DNA from: Amycolatopsis nigrescens CSC17Ta-90
Lineage (GTDB): Bacteria; Actinomycetota; Actinomycetes; Mycobacteriales; Pseudonocardiaceae
DNA: 64,000 nt
Assembly: GCF_000384315.1 (NCBI RefSeq)
Contig: NZ_ARVW01000001.1
Location: 7,919,001-7,983,000 of the forward strand
Direction: 5' to 3'
In this document: piece after piece, positions 7,007-16,765 of the stretch
How positions within the stretch are numbered: position 1 is the stretch's first letter
Layout of the letters: every line of letters starts with the position of its first letter
Notes under the pieces: model-generated
Told to the model about the DNA's origin: nothing
What the model saw: only the letters and a program-made list of their open reading frames with translations
Databases searched by the model: none
Position numbers and translations under genes: made by a program

Positions 7007-9847
7007 ATGAACCTTCGCCGCGATTTGGCGGCCGGAGCTTCCGCTGACCTGGCCGGACGGGATCCGGAACTGTCCACAGTGGTCGATTTCGCGCGTGCCG
7101 CGGCGGCGGGCGCCGGACAGGCGGTGCTGCTCCGCGGCCCGGCCGGGATCGGCAAGACCAAGCTGGTCGCCACCGCACTGGACGAGCTGGACGCCGTCGC
7201 GGCCGTCACGCTTTCGGCGCGCTGCCCGGAAGACGGCGCCACCGCCTACGGTGCGGTGCGTTCGCTGTTCGACCCGCTGCACCTCACCGAGAACGGCGAA
7301 TCCGCCGCCGGACTGCTCAGCGGCAGCGCCCGGCTCGCCCTGCCCGCGCTGGTGCCCGGCCGGCTCGCCGAGCCCGCCACCGCCAGCACCTACTCGGTGA
7401 TGCACGGCCTGCACTGGCTGACCGCCGGCCTTACCGCCGAAGGGCTGGTCGTGCTGGCCGTTGACGACGTCCAGTGGTGCGACGAGGCCTCCCTGCGCTG
7501 GCTGGGATTCCTGTTGCGGCGCGCGGAGAACCTGCCGCTGCTGATCCTGCTGACCCAGCGCACCGGAAGCGAACTGCCCGCTGCCGCGGCGCTGGAGGAG
7601 ATCGCCGGCCTGCCCAACTGCCGCACCATCGACCTGCCGCCGCTCACCGTGGACGCGGTCGGCGAGCTGCTCGGCTTGGCGCTGGCCGCGGTGCCGGACC
7701 GGCTGTTCGCCGAGAAATGCGGCGAGGTGACCGGCGGGAACCCGTTCCTGCTGGAGCAGGTGGTGGGCACGCTGCGCCGGACCGGGACCGCGCCGGAGCG
7801 GCGGAACCTGGAGGTGCTGGACGAACTCGGCCGCACCACGGTGGCGAAGTCCGTGCTGGGCAGGCTGCCGGGGGAGGCGCACGCGGTGGCGCGCGCGATC
7901 GCGGTGCTCGGCGGCGAGCAGATCGACACGGTGGCGGCGCTGGCCCGCACCCATCTGTGGGCGACCGAGTCCGCGGTGCGTGCCCTGCGCACCAACGACC
8001 TGCTCGCCGGGAACGGGCTCGGCTTCGGGCACGACCTGATCCGCCAGGCGGTGCTGGACGAGATCCCGCCCGCCGAGCTGGCCGCGTTGCGGGAACGGGC
8101 CGCCACCCTGCTCAACGACGCGGGCCGGACGGCCGAGGAGGTGTCCGTGCAGCTGCTCCTGCTGCCCGGCCCGCCGCAGCCGTGGATGACCGATGTACTG
8201 CGCGACGCGGCGGTGAGCGCGGAAAGCCGGGGCGCGCCCGCGGTGGCCGCCAGATATCTGGCGAAGGTGCTCGAAGTCGACCGGGACGATCCGAAGGTGC
8301 TGGTGCGGGTCGCTCGCGTGCTGGCCCAGGTCGACCCCGGGGCGGCGCTGCGCCATCTGGAACGGGCGCTCGACGTCGTGCGCGATCCCCGCACCAGGGT
8401 GGAGATCGCTGTGCAGTACGGGCTCACCTCGCTCACCGCGCAGAACTGCCTGCGTGCCTACGAACTCCTCGGCACCACCATCGACGAGCTGAACGAGGAG
8501 CTCGGCGACCGGCCGAGCGAGGTCGACCGGGCGCTGCGCATGCTGGCCGAGGCCACCCTGGTGACGGTCGGCATGGACGAGAAGTCCACCGTCGGCAAGG
8601 TGGGCGCGCGCTTCCGCGACCGGACCCCGCCGCCAGGGGATACCGCGGAGGAGCGCCAGATGCTGGCCATGCTGGCCGCACTCGGCGCGCTGGAGGCAAA
8701 GCCGGCCGCGTTGGTCGCCGAACAGGCCCTGCACGTGCTGCGCATCGGGGACGTCTCGGTCGGCGGCTGGGCGCTGCTCGGCGCGACCCTTCCGCTCTAC
8801 CTCGCGGACCAGAACGAGCCGGCGCTGACCGCGCTGAACCAGCTGATCGCGCACGCGCAGGAACGAGGGGAGGCGTGGACGTACTGGCTGACCGCGAGCA
8901 CGCGGTCGATGGCCTGGCTGTGGACCGGCAACCTCGGCGAGGCGCTGTCGGACGCGCAGTCCTCCTACGACGTGGTCACCCAGGAGCGGTGGGCCGGCCA
9001 TGCCACCATGCCGCAGACCGCGCTGGCCACCGTGCTGGTGCACCAGGGCGAGGCCGTCCGCGCCGAGGAGATCTTGGACGGCATCGTCCGCCCCCGCTTC
9101 GACCAGTTCAGCCTGGAGTACCACTGGTTCCTGATGGCACGAGCCAAGGCGAGGCTGGCGCTGGGCGACCCCGAAGGCGCGCTGCGGCAGTTCCGGCGGT
9201 GTGGCGAGAGCCTGCGGGAAGGCGGGATCGCCTGCCCGGTGCTGGCCCCGTGGTGGTTCGACGCGGCCTGCCTGCTGGCCGAGCTGGGCAGGTTCGAAGA
9301 GGGCTGGGAGATCGCCGATGCCAATACGGAACCGGCCGAGCGGTGGGGCACGGCCAGGGCGGTCGGCATGGCGCGGACCGCGCGCGGGATGCTCACCGGC
9401 GGCAAGGCGGGGGTGGCGCTGCTGACCGAGGGGGCCGAGACGCTGGCCGCGTCCCCGGCCAAACTGGAACAGGCGAGGGTGGAGTACTACCTCGGCTGTG
9501 CCTTGCTGCGGGCCGGCGACGCGGAGGCCGCGCGGGACCGGTTGCGCCGGTCGATCGATCTCGCCGTGCTCAGCCGGGACCGCCGGCAGGTCGATCTTTC
9601 CCTTGCCGCCCTTGGTGCGGCGGGCGGCCGGATGCGCAGGGGCACCAGTTCGCCGTCGGACGCGCTGACCGGCAGCGAGCGGCGCGTGGCGGCCAGGGCG
9701 GCGGCGGGCGCGACCAACCGGGAGATCGCCGAGTCGCTCTTCCTCACCGTGCGCACCGTGGAACTGCACCTGACCAGCGCCTACCGCAAGCTCGGCGTGA
9801 AGGGCCGGGCGGAGTTGGCCGGCTCGTTGGGCGAGAACGCCTCCTGA
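7007..9847 (+). CDS. LAL-type LuxR-family regulator 1 (canonical Walker A)
   Basis: This 946-residue LAL (large ATP-binding LuxR) protein has an N-terminal AAA/STAND ATPase with Walker A GPAGIGKT at 44-51 and Walker B LVVLAVDDVQWCD near 153. A long TPR-like helical region fills the middle. A C-terminal LuxR HTH follows (LTGSERRVAARAAAGATNREIAESL...TVRTVELHLTSAYRKLGV, about 885-935). LAL proteins sense ligands through the TPR region and activate transcription. It is the only one of the four LAL paralogues here that keeps the Walker A lysine. AGAGGAGCCGGGA precedes the ATG. It follows deoR by 107 bp. Confidence 0.92.
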   Translation: MNLRRDLAAGASADLAGRDPELSTVVDFARAAAAGAGQAVLLRGPAGIGKTKLVATALDELDAVAAVTLSARCPEDGATAYGAVRSLFDPLHLTENGESAAGLLSGSARLALPALVPGRLAEPATASTYSVMHGLHWLTAGLTAEGLVVLAVDDVQWCDEASLRWLGFLLRRAENLPLLILLTQRTGSELPAAAALEEIAGLPNCRTIDLPPLTVDAVGELLGLALAAVPDRLFAEKCGEVTGGNPFLLEQVVGTLRRTGTAPERRNLEVLDELGRTTVAKSVLGRLPGEAHAVARAIAVLGGEQIDTVAALARTHLWATESAVRALRTNDLLAGNGLGFGHDLIRQAVLDEIPPAELAALRERAATLLNDAGRTAEEVSVQLLLLPGPPQPWMTDVLRDAAVSAESRGAPAVAARYLAKVLEVDRDDPKVLVRVARVLAQVDPGAALRHLERALDVVRDPRTRVEIAVQYGLTSLTAQNCLRAYELLGTTIDELNEELGDRPSEVDRALRMLAEATLVTVGMDEKSTVGKVGARFRDRTPPPGDTAEERQMLAMLAALGALEAKPAALVAEQALHVLRIGDVSVGGWALLGATLPLYLADQNEPALTALNQLIAHAQERGEAWTYWLTASTRSMAWLWTGNLGEALSDAQSSYDVVTQERWAGHATMPQTALATVLVHQGEAVRAEEILDGIVRPRFDQFSLEYHWFLMARAKARLALGDPEGALRQFRRCGESLREGGIACPVLAPWWFDAACLLAELGRFEEGWEIADANTEPAERWGTARAVGMARTARGMLTGGKAGVALLTEGAETLAASPAKLEQARVEYYLGCALLRAGDAEAARDRLRRSIDLAVLSRDRRQVDLSLAALGAAGGRMRRGTSSPSDALTGSERRVAARAAAGATNREIAESLFLTVRTVELHLTSAYRKLGVKGRAELAGSLGENAS

Positions 9848-10219
9848 CCGGCGACGGGTCTGTGAATTGTTGGTTACCGGTGGGCTTCTTGTTGGCTTCC
9901 GGCCAGGTACCGGGTTGTCAATCTTTCACCTGAACGCTCGGTCGAATGCGCCCGAGCGGCGTCATTGATACGCTCGGTGCCGACATCGTTCCTGTGCTTC
10001 ACCATTTCGTGCGACGGGAGGTTTGGTGCCTCATCAGCCTCCTGTGCTGCGAAAACCCTTGTCAGGCAAGAGTTTCATGGCACGTTCGACGCTCGGTCTG
10101 CCAGTATGCGCGGCGGATGGAGTAACGGAGAGCGAAATATTGCCGGCGATCTTGCGGGGTGGATCAGGTCTGAATTTCGTTCATCTTTGTTTCGGGTATC
10201 CGGGTTAGCGGCGGGCACC
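9848..10219. other. Gene-free region upstream of LAL regulator 2
   Basis: This 372-bp stretch is visibly lower in GC than its neighbours. It carries no ribosome-binding site plus start that gives a recognisable protein. The LAL2 frame is open through much of it (from 9965), but that part is Ser/Cys/Arg-rich without family similarity, so I treat it as promoter DNA. No clear palindrome was seen. Confidence 0.5.
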
Positions 10220-12847
10220 GTGGATGTCTCCGATAGAACGCGTCCGGGCGGCCCGGTGCAGGCCAGACCGTTCGAAGGTGATGGCCCCGGCTCATTCCTG
10301 GTCGGCCGGGACGCGGAGCTGTGCCTGCTTGGTTTCATGGTGGAGGAGCTGAAGAAGGGCCGTTCCGGCTTGCTGACCGTGACCGGCGCTGCCGGCGCCG
10401 GCCGCAGCACGCTGCTGCGGGCGGCCGTCGCGCTGGCCCGGCGAGCCGGGGTGGCCACCGGGCTGGTCCGCTGTTCGCCGCTCGAAACGGAGATCCCGTT
10501 CAGCACGGTCTCCCAGCTGGTGGCCGTGCTGGGCCCGCCGGAGCAGCTGCCCGTGCTCAGCCTGGCGATGTGCGAGCAGCCCGGCGAGGATTGCGCCGAC
10601 CCGGAGTCCTCGATTTCGTTGCCGTACGAGGCATTCTCCGCGATCGTGCGGGACGCCCCGCTGCTGCTGGCGGTGGACGACGGCCAGTGGGCGGATCCCT
10701 GGTCGCACCGTTGGCTGCAGGCCATGGCGCGGCGCGCGGACCATCTGCCCGTGCTGCTGATCCGCGCGGTCCGCGACGGCGCGCTGCCCGGCCCGATGCG
10801 CGAGGCGCCCGGCTGGGGCCTGCTGGACGAGGCCTACCCGGTGGCGCCCCGCGAGCTGCGCCTCGGCCCGCTCGGTGCCGAGGAGGTTTCGGCGCTGCTC
10901 GACGCGGAAGGGCCGGGCGCGGTCGCCCCCGAGTTCGCCGCCGCCGCGGTACGGGCCACCGGCGGCAACCCGGCCGTGCTGCGTGCGGCGCTCGGCCGGT
11001 TCGCCGCCGCCGGGCTGCCGTTCGGCGCCGACGAGGTGCCCGAGTTGTTGCGCCGCGCGGAACAGGCGGTGGTGGCCAGGACCGGCCGGATCCTGCGCGG
11101 GCTGCCACCGGAGGCGGTCGAGCTGTTGCGGGTGCTCACCTTGTGCGGCCCCGAGTTCGACTTCGACCTGGTTCGGGCGGTGGCCGGGCTGCCGCGTCCG
11201 GCCGCGGACGCCGCGATGGATCTGCTGGTGCGGCTCGACCTCGCCGAGGGCGGCGAGTCGCCCCGGTGCGCCGGCGCCGCGGTGGCCGCCGGGGTGCGGG
11301 CCGAGCTGGACGCCGCCGAACGCGAACGGCTGTGCACGCGGGCGGCGGAACTGGGCCATCTTGGCGGAGTCGGCTCCAGCGCGCTGGCCGAACTGCTGCT
11401 GGAAACGCCGCCGGTGGGCGAGGACTGGGCGGTGCGCGTGCTCACCGAAGCGGCCGGGCGGCATGCCGATGCGCAGCGGTATGAGCGGGCCGCCGCACTG
11501 GTCCGCCGCGCGCTGGCGGAACCGGTGACCTCCACCGAACAGCAACGGCTGCGCGTCGACCTGGCGGCGGTCGAGGTCGGGCACGCCCCGGCGGCCAGCG
11601 ACAGCCGGTTGCGCCAGGTGCTGGCCGAACCAGGTGCCGGTACGCCGCGGCTGCTGGTCCGTGCCGCGGACCTGCTGGTGTGCCGCGGTGACACCGACGC
11701 CGCGCGGCTGGCCATCGCCGAAGTCTGTGCCAACGAGGACGCAAGCGAGGAAACCGCCACGCTGAGCGCGCTCGGCTGGCTGGCCGATGAGGAATGCGCG
11801 ACCGAGCCGGACATCCCGCTGTCGCCGTTGCCACCGCTGCCCGCCGAGCCCGCCGGTCCCGCGCAGGCGGGAGCGCTGGCCTGGTCACTGGTGCTCGAGG
11901 GCACGCGGCCGGACCGGGCCCGCCGGTTCGCGCGGGTCGCGCTCGCCGTCCGCGACGACGACGCGCCGTTGGGGCCGCGGATCGCGGCCAGCGGCGCGCT
12001 GATCTTCACCGGCGACGTGGCCGAGGGCATCGCCGGGCGGGACGCGGTCATCTTCGACGCGAGGCGCCGCGGTGCGCGGGCCGCCGCGGCGCAGACCCTG
12101 GTGCACCGGGCCGCGGTGATCATGCGCGCCGGTCGCTGGGACGAGGCCGCGGCCGATCTGGCCGCGGCCGCCGCGGAACTGCCGCTGTCCAGCTGGCATC
12201 CCGCGATGCTGCCCCGCTACCTGATGATCGAGATCTTGCTGAACCTGCACCGGGGCCGGATCGAGCTGGCGGAGGAGGTCGCCGACGCCGAACTGCCGCT
12301 CGGGGCCGAGCGCGGCATCGCGTGGGGATTTCTGCTCTACGCCAAGGGAGAGCTGCGGCTGGCCACCGGCGATGCCGCCGCCGCGCTGCGGTTGTTCCAG
12401 GAGTGCGGGCGGATCCTGCGGGCCAAGCGGTGGCTCAACCCGGCGGTGCAGCCGTGGCGGATCAAGGCCGCGGTGGCGCACGCACGGCTCGGCGACCTGG
12501 CCGCGGCCCGCCGGATGGCCGGTGCCGAGCTGGAGCTGGCGCGGCGGTGGGATGTGCCCGGGGTTTTCGCCGGCCTGCACCAGCCGGTGCTGGCCGCGCT
12601 CGCCGAAGCCGGGGTGGAGCTCGATCCGGACGACGTGCTGCCCGAGCGCTCGGGCACGCTGTCCGAGCCGGAGCAGCAGGTCGCCGCGCTCGCCGTCCGG
12701 GGACTGTCCAATCGCGACATCGCCGACCGGCTGTCGGTGGCAGTGCGGACCGTGGAACTGCGGCTGACCAAGGTCTACCGGAAGCTCGGTGTCGAAGGAC
12801 GCGCGGAACTGCCTGCCGGTCTGGCTTCGCAGGGCTGGCAGGGATGA
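10220..12847 (+). CDS. LAL-type LuxR-family regulator 2 (Walker A Lys to Arg)
   Basis: The protein has about 875 residues from the GTG at 10220. The frame stays open to 9965, but the extension lacks family character, so the start is uncertain. The ATPase P-loop reads GAAGAGRST (56-64), with Arg in place of the catalytic Lys. Walker B is LLLAVDDGQWAD. A helical middle is followed by a LuxR HTH near the end (LSEPEQQVAALAVRGLSNRDIADRL...VRTVELRLTKVYRKLGV). The stop is 1 nt upstream of the start of LAL3, so the two are cotranscribed and probably translationally coupled. Confidence 0.88.
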   Translation: MDVSDRTRPGGPVQARPFEGDGPGSFLVGRDAELCLLGFMVEELKKGRSGLLTVTGAAGAGRSTLLRAAVALARRAGVATGLVRCSPLETEIPFSTVSQLVAVLGPPEQLPVLSLAMCEQPGEDCADPESSISLPYEAFSAIVRDAPLLLAVDDGQWADPWSHRWLQAMARRADHLPVLLIRAVRDGALPGPMREAPGWGLLDEAYPVAPRELRLGPLGAEEVSALLDAEGPGAVAPEFAAAAVRATGGNPAVLRAALGRFAAAGLPFGADEVPELLRRAEQAVVARTGRILRGLPPEAVELLRVLTLCGPEFDFDLVRAVAGLPRPAADAAMDLLVRLDLAEGGESPRCAGAAVAAGVRAELDAAERERLCTRAAELGHLGGVGSSALAELLLETPPVGEDWAVRVLTEAAGRHADAQRYERAAALVRRALAEPVTSTEQQRLRVDLAAVEVGHAPAASDSRLRQVLAEPGAGTPRLLVRAADLLVCRGDTDAARLAIAEVCANEDASEETATLSALGWLADEECATEPDIPLSPLPPLPAEPAGPAQAGALAWSLVLEGTRPDRARRFARVALAVRDDDAPLGPRIAASGALIFTGDVAEGIAGRDAVIFDARRRGARAAAAQTLVHRAAVIMRAGRWDEAAADLAAAAAELPLSSWHPAMLPRYLMIEILLNLHRGRIELAEEVADAELPLGAERGIAWGFLLYAKGELRLATGDAAAALRLFQECGRILRAKRWLNPAVQPWRIKAAVAHARLGDLAAARRMAGAELELARRWDVPGVFAGLHQPVLAALAEAGVELDPDDVLPERSGTLSEPEQQVAALAVRGLSNRDIADRLSVAVRTVELRLTKVYRKLGVEGRAELPAGLASQGWQG

Positions 12848-12848
12848 G

Positions 12849-15641
12849 ATGGTACTGCTGGAGCGGGAGTTCGAACTGGCGCAACTGGACGGAGTGGTCC
12901 GCGACGTCGAGGCGGGCGCCGGCGCGCTGGTGCTGATCAGCGGGCCGCGGGGGACCGGCCGGTCGGTGCTGTTACGTGAGCTGGGCGAGGTGGCCAGGAC
13001 CGGTGGTGCGGAGGTGCTGCTGGCGAGCGGGGCGTTGAGCGAGCGCGGGTTCCGCTTCGGCGTGCTGAGCCGGTTGCTGGAGCCCCTGCTGTTCGGGCCG
13101 TGGGCGCCGGGGGAGCAGGGGGTACAGCCGGACCTGTTGGCGCCCTTGCTCTCGGATGCCGGCGGCACCGGCAGCGCGGTGCCGAGAGAGCTGTTGCACG
13201 GGCTGCACGCCCTGCTGGCCGGACGCAGTGCGGCCAGGATGGTGGCGCTACTGGTGGACGACCTGCAATGGGCCGACGACGCGTCCTTGCGCTGCCTCGC
13301 GTACCTGGTCACCCGGCTGAACGGGATGCGGGTGCTGATCGGTGCCGTGTTCACCGATGGCGCGGTGCGCAGCCGCACCCAGCTCGCCCGTGAGTTCACC
13401 GGCGGTGCCGCGCACGAGCTGCGCAGCAGACGGCTTTCCCTCGCGGCGAGCAGGACGCTGGTGCACGAACGGTTCGGCGAAGGGGTCGAAGACGAGTTCG
13501 CGCTGGCCTGCCACGAGGTGACCGCGGGCAACCCGCGCGACCTGACCTCCTTGCTTCGGCGGGCGGAATCGACCCGGCTGGCGCCGGTCGCCGCCTCGGT
13601 GCCGGAGATCCGCTCGCTGGGTGAGGCCGACCGCCGGGAAAGGCTGGCTTCGGTGCTGGGCGGCAACCCGGCGGCGGCGGACCTGGCCAAGGCCGTGGTG
13701 GTGCTCGGCGAGCGGGCGCACCCACGGGTGGCGGAACGGCTGTCCGGGCTCGATCCGGCCGGCCACGGCCAGGCACGGCAGGTGCTCGAAGACGGCTGGC
13801 TCTCCGTCGAGCCGCAACGGATCGGCCTGACCGACCAGGATCTGGTGTCGGTGGTCGAGGACTCGATGAGCGCCGCGGAGAGCGAGTCGCTGCATCAGCG
13901 CGCGGCGACCCTGCTGCACGGGTACGGGTACGAGCCCGAAGACGTTGCCGCGCAACTGCTTCTGGTCAACTCGCGGCTCGAGCGGTGGGCGATCGACCAG
14001 CTGCGGGTTGCCGCGGACGCGGCCAGGCTGCGCGCTGCCCCGGAGACCGCGGCCCGGTATCTCCGTCGCGCGTTGATGGACACCGATCCCGCTGGCGCGC
14101 CGAGGGCGAAGCTGCTCACCGAGCTCGCCGCGGTCGAGCTCGGCTTCGACCAGCGCTCGGCGATCCGGCACATCACCCAGGCCGTCCCGTTGCTGCCCAC
14201 GGTGCTGGCGCGGGCGGCGGTGCTGGCCAGGCTGCCGCTGGCCGTGGCCTCCTCCGCGCCCGCGATCGTGGACCTGGTCCGCGCGGTCGCCGGGGAACTG
14301 GGCGACCCGTACGAGCGGCCGGCCGGTCCGGAACGGGAGTTCATCCTGAGCCTGGAGGCGCGGCTGCGCTATGCCGGGATCGAGGACCCGGTCAGGCAGG
14401 CCGCGGCGGTCGCCCGGTTGGCCGCGCTGGCGGAGGGCTGGCCGTCCGCGGCCAGCGCGGCCGAACGCGAGTTGGCGGTGGTGCTGCTGCAGGCCGCGAC
14501 GGTCACCGGCCGGATGTCCGCGGACCGGGTCGCCGCGCTGGGCGGGGCGATCCTCGAACAGGAGCCCGCCAGCTCGCTCCGGGTCCGCTCGGTGCTGCAG
14601 TTCCTGCCGTTCACCCTGGTCGCCGCGGATTCGCTGGACGGACTGGGGTCCTGGCTGGAAATCGCATGGGAGCACGCGCGCCGCCGTCGCGATCCGGACA
14701 CCGAGGCGTTGATCGAGGCCGGGCGCGCGGTGCTGCTGCTGGGCCTCGGCAGACCGGCGGAGGCGCGGAACAGCGCGGTGCGCGCGTTCGATCTCGCCGG
14801 TGCGACACCGGACTCGCAGGTGCTGCCCACGATCGTGGTCGGTGTGGTGGCGGGGCAGCTCGGGGACGCCGAGCTGGCCGACCGCGTGCTCGCCCTGCGT
14901 CCCGGGACGGGCGGCCTCGGCCTGTTCGCGGTGCAGCGGCTGCTGCGCGGCTCGCTGGCTGCCCGGCGCGGTGAACTCGACCTGGCACTCGCGCAGTTCC
15001 TGGACTGCGGACGCCGGATGGAGCAGGCCGGCTGGTCGAACTCCGGGGTCTACTCGTGGCGCACGTCCGCGGCGATGGTGCAGCACCAGCTCGGCAATAC
15101 CGGTGAAGCGAGAAGGCTGGCCGAGGAGGAGTACGAGGTGGCGAAGGCGTGGGGCGCGCCGACCGCACTCGGCCGCTCGCTGCGGGTGCGCGGAACGGTC
15201 ACCGGCGGGGAGCAGTCCACCGAACTGTTTCGGGAGTCGGTACGGGTGCTGCGGCGCTCGCCGAACCAGTTGGAGCTCGGCCAGTCGCTGATCGGCCTCG
15301 GCGCCAGGGTGGAGGGCACCGACCGGCGGGAGGCGGCCAGGTTGCGGCGGGAGGGGCAGCGGCTGGTCGGCCATGGCGCCGCGGCCTGGCCTGCCGAGGA
15401 GGCCACCGATTCGGCCGGTGCGGTGGGCTCGTCCGGCCAGTCGTCCGAGCAGCCGGCGCTGACCAGGACCGAGGCGCAGGTGGCCAGGCTTGCCGCGGAC
15501 GGGCGTACCAACCAGGAGATCGCCGACGAGCTCGGGGTGAGCAGGCGCGCGGCCGAGAAGCACCTCACGAGCTCCTACCGGAAGCTGAACATCGACGGCA
15601 GGGCGGATCTGGAGAATGCACTGCGCGCCTACACCGGCTGA
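12849..15641 (+). CDS. LAL-type LuxR-family regulator 3 (Walker A Lys to Arg)
   Basis: The protein has 930 residues from the ATG at 12849, one base after the LAL2 stop; a longer start at 12789 would overlap the LAL2 coding end in another frame. The P-loop is GPRGTGRS (32-39) with Arg for Lys. Walker B is MVALLVDDLQWADD. The C-terminal HTH is LTRTEAQVARLAADGRTNQEIADELGVSRRAAEKHLTSSYRKLNI. Its HTH recognition helix (SRRAAEKHL) differs from those of LAL1 and LAL2 (VRTVELxL), so it should read a different site. It is cotranscribed with LAL2. Confidence 0.9.
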   Translation: MVLLEREFELAQLDGVVRDVEAGAGALVLISGPRGTGRSVLLRELGEVARTGGAEVLLASGALSERGFRFGVLSRLLEPLLFGPWAPGEQGVQPDLLAPLLSDAGGTGSAVPRELLHGLHALLAGRSAARMVALLVDDLQWADDASLRCLAYLVTRLNGMRVLIGAVFTDGAVRSRTQLAREFTGGAAHELRSRRLSLAASRTLVHERFGEGVEDEFALACHEVTAGNPRDLTSLLRRAESTRLAPVAASVPEIRSLGEADRRERLASVLGGNPAAADLAKAVVVLGERAHPRVAERLSGLDPAGHGQARQVLEDGWLSVEPQRIGLTDQDLVSVVEDSMSAAESESLHQRAATLLHGYGYEPEDVAAQLLLVNSRLERWAIDQLRVAADAARLRAAPETAARYLRRALMDTDPAGAPRAKLLTELAAVELGFDQRSAIRHITQAVPLLPTVLARAAVLARLPLAVASSAPAIVDLVRAVAGELGDPYERPAGPEREFILSLEARLRYAGIEDPVRQAAAVARLAALAEGWPSAASAAERELAVVLLQAATVTGRMSADRVAALGGAILEQEPASSLRVRSVLQFLPFTLVAADSLDGLGSWLEIAWEHARRRRDPDTEALIEAGRAVLLLGLGRPAEARNSAVRAFDLAGATPDSQVLPTIVVGVVAGQLGDAELADRVLALRPGTGGLGLFAVQRLLRGSLAARRGELDLALAQFLDCGRRMEQAGWSNSGVYSWRTSAAMVQHQLGNTGEARRLAEEEYEVAKAWGAPTALGRSLRVRGTVTGGEQSTELFRESVRVLRRSPNQLELGQSLIGLGARVEGTDRREAARLRREGQRLVGHGAAAWPAEEATDSAGAVGSSGQSSEQPALTRTEAQVARLAADGRTNQEIADELGVSRRAAEKHLTSSYRKLNIDGRADLENALRAYTG

Positions 15642-15752
15642 GCTGTGCGCGTTTCGCCGCTTCCTGGTTCATCTCGTCCTCGCCTGCCGGACAGCTGATG
15701 TTGGATCGTGTCTGCCTTTGTGGCATGCGGGCGGGACTCGGACGGGCCGGCC

Positions 15753-15830
15753 GGTACGGTCCCCGCAACCGGAAGTCTCGGTGAAATGCCTGGTCAGCCG
15801 GCACCGTACCGGGATGCTGCGGACCGTACC
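15753..15830. repeat. ACCGTACC box array (one inverted, two direct copies)
   Basis: GGTACGGT at 15753-15760 is the inverse of ACCGTACC at 15803-15810 and 15823-15830. The two direct copies are exactly 20 bp apart, two helical turns, so a regulator could bind both on one DNA face. They lie about 50-130 bp upstream of the -35 at 15881, a typical activator position. Confidence 0.55.
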
Positions 15831-15880
15831 GAACCAACTCGGTTGGGTACCACAGGGTTAAGGGCGAAACCGGTGAGCTG

Positions 15881-15910
15881 TTGACTTGCTTGGTTTTGGC
15901 TCCATAGTCT
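15881..15910 (+). promoter_or_regulatory. Sigma-70-type promoter of the PAS-LuxR gene
   Basis: TTGACT at 15881-15886 and TAGTCT at 15905-15910 are separated by 18 bp. The expected transcript starts near 15917, leaving a leader of about 70 nt before the ATG at 15988. Confidence 0.7.
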
Positions 15911-15987
15911 GGATCGCGTTGGATCAGTTGGTGATTTCCAGCCACCAGGACAGATCTTCGTCTCGCGCAGCCTGAGAGGAACGATCG

Positions 15988-16698
15988 ATGACTACAACCC
16001 AGACGTGCGCGACACCGGTCCCTTTGCAAGACATCCCAACCCGGCAAGGTGTCTCGCCAGACGGCAGGCCCGCCGAATACCGCGACATTTTCCGGTCGCT
16101 CTTCGAGCAATCCGGCCTTTGCATGGCGAACCTCGATCTCCGGCTTCGGGTGCTCGACGCGAACAGGTACTTCATCGACCAGTTCGGCCGCAGTGCGGCG
16201 GACGTGCGTGGTCACGGCTTCTTCGAGTTCCTGCACCCGAGCGTGCGGGCGAAACTGAAAACCCAGTTCTCCCGGCTGACCGAAGGCCGGAATCCCCGCT
16301 TCACCGAAAAGATGGTGGCGATAGGACCGGAGGATTCCCTTTTCGCCGGTGAGCTGACCGGCATAGCGGTCCGCGACGACCTGGAGCGGGTGGACACCTT
16401 CATGGTGCTCATGCGCCCGGACGGTGCGGCACGGGAAAGCCGCATGGTGACGAACAAGGACAAGCTGCTAAGCCAGGTGGACGCGCGCATTCTGGAGGGT
16501 GTCGCGGCCGGTGAGTCGACGGTGCAGCTGGCCGCGAAACTGTATTTGAGCCGGGGCGGTGTCGAATACCACGTGACCAACCTGTTGCGGAAACTCAAGG
16601 TGACCAACCGGCCCGCCCTCGTCTCCAAGGGCTATTCGATGGGCCTGCTCGGCGTGGGCCTCTGGCCACCGCGGGTACTGCCCGAATACATCAAGTGA
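15988..16698 (+). CDS. PAS domain LuxR-family transcriptional regulator
   Basis: The 236-residue protein has a PAS-like sensor at about 30-150 (IFRSLFEQSGLCMANLDLRLRVLDANRYF... then FFEFLHPSVRAKLKTQF). A C-terminal LuxR HTH spans about 160-220 (ARILEGVAAGESTVQLAAKLYLSRGGVEYHVTNLLRKLKV). This architecture resembles the PAS-LuxR pathway regulators of polyene clusters (PimM, NysRIV, AmphRIV), although those are shorter. The ATG follows GAGAGGAACG. It is a plausible pathway-specific activator for the nearby biosynthetic cluster (inference). Its upstream region carries repeated boxes. Confidence 0.85.
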   Translation: MTTTQTCATPVPLQDIPTRQGVSPDGRPAEYRDIFRSLFEQSGLCMANLDLRLRVLDANRYFIDQFGRSAADVRGHGFFEFLHPSVRAKLKTQFSRLTEGRNPRFTEKMVAIGPEDSLFAGELTGIAVRDDLERVDTFMVLMRPDGAARESRMVTNKDKLLSQVDARILEGVAAGESTVQLAAKLYLSRGGVEYHVTNLLRKLKVTNRPALVSKGYSMGLLGVGLWPPRVLPEYIK

Positions 16699-16765
16699 AA
16701 CGGTCAGGCCGCCGGCGAAGCGCGGGACGGCACGGCGCACTACAGCACAACAGGATGGAGTCGGC

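Larger units (their letters stand above)
15642..15987. other. 346-bp regulatory region upstream of the PAS-LuxR gene
   Basis: No gene is visible. It contains three copies of an 8-bp element (one inverted, two direct 20 bp apart) and a good -35/-10 promoter, listed separately. The size and repeat content suggest a complex, multiply bound promoter. Confidence 0.6.

Noticed and set aside
6629..9769. Very long open frame on the minus strand (over 1000 codons) opposite LAL1
   Set aside because: Its translation is low-complexity Arg/Gly/Gln/Ala, typical of the antisense of a GC-rich gene. LAL1 on the plus strand has clear domains.
9965..10219. N-terminal extension of LAL2
   Set aside because: Lower GC, no similarity to LAL N-termini, and other LAL proteins here begin 30-60 residues before the P-loop.
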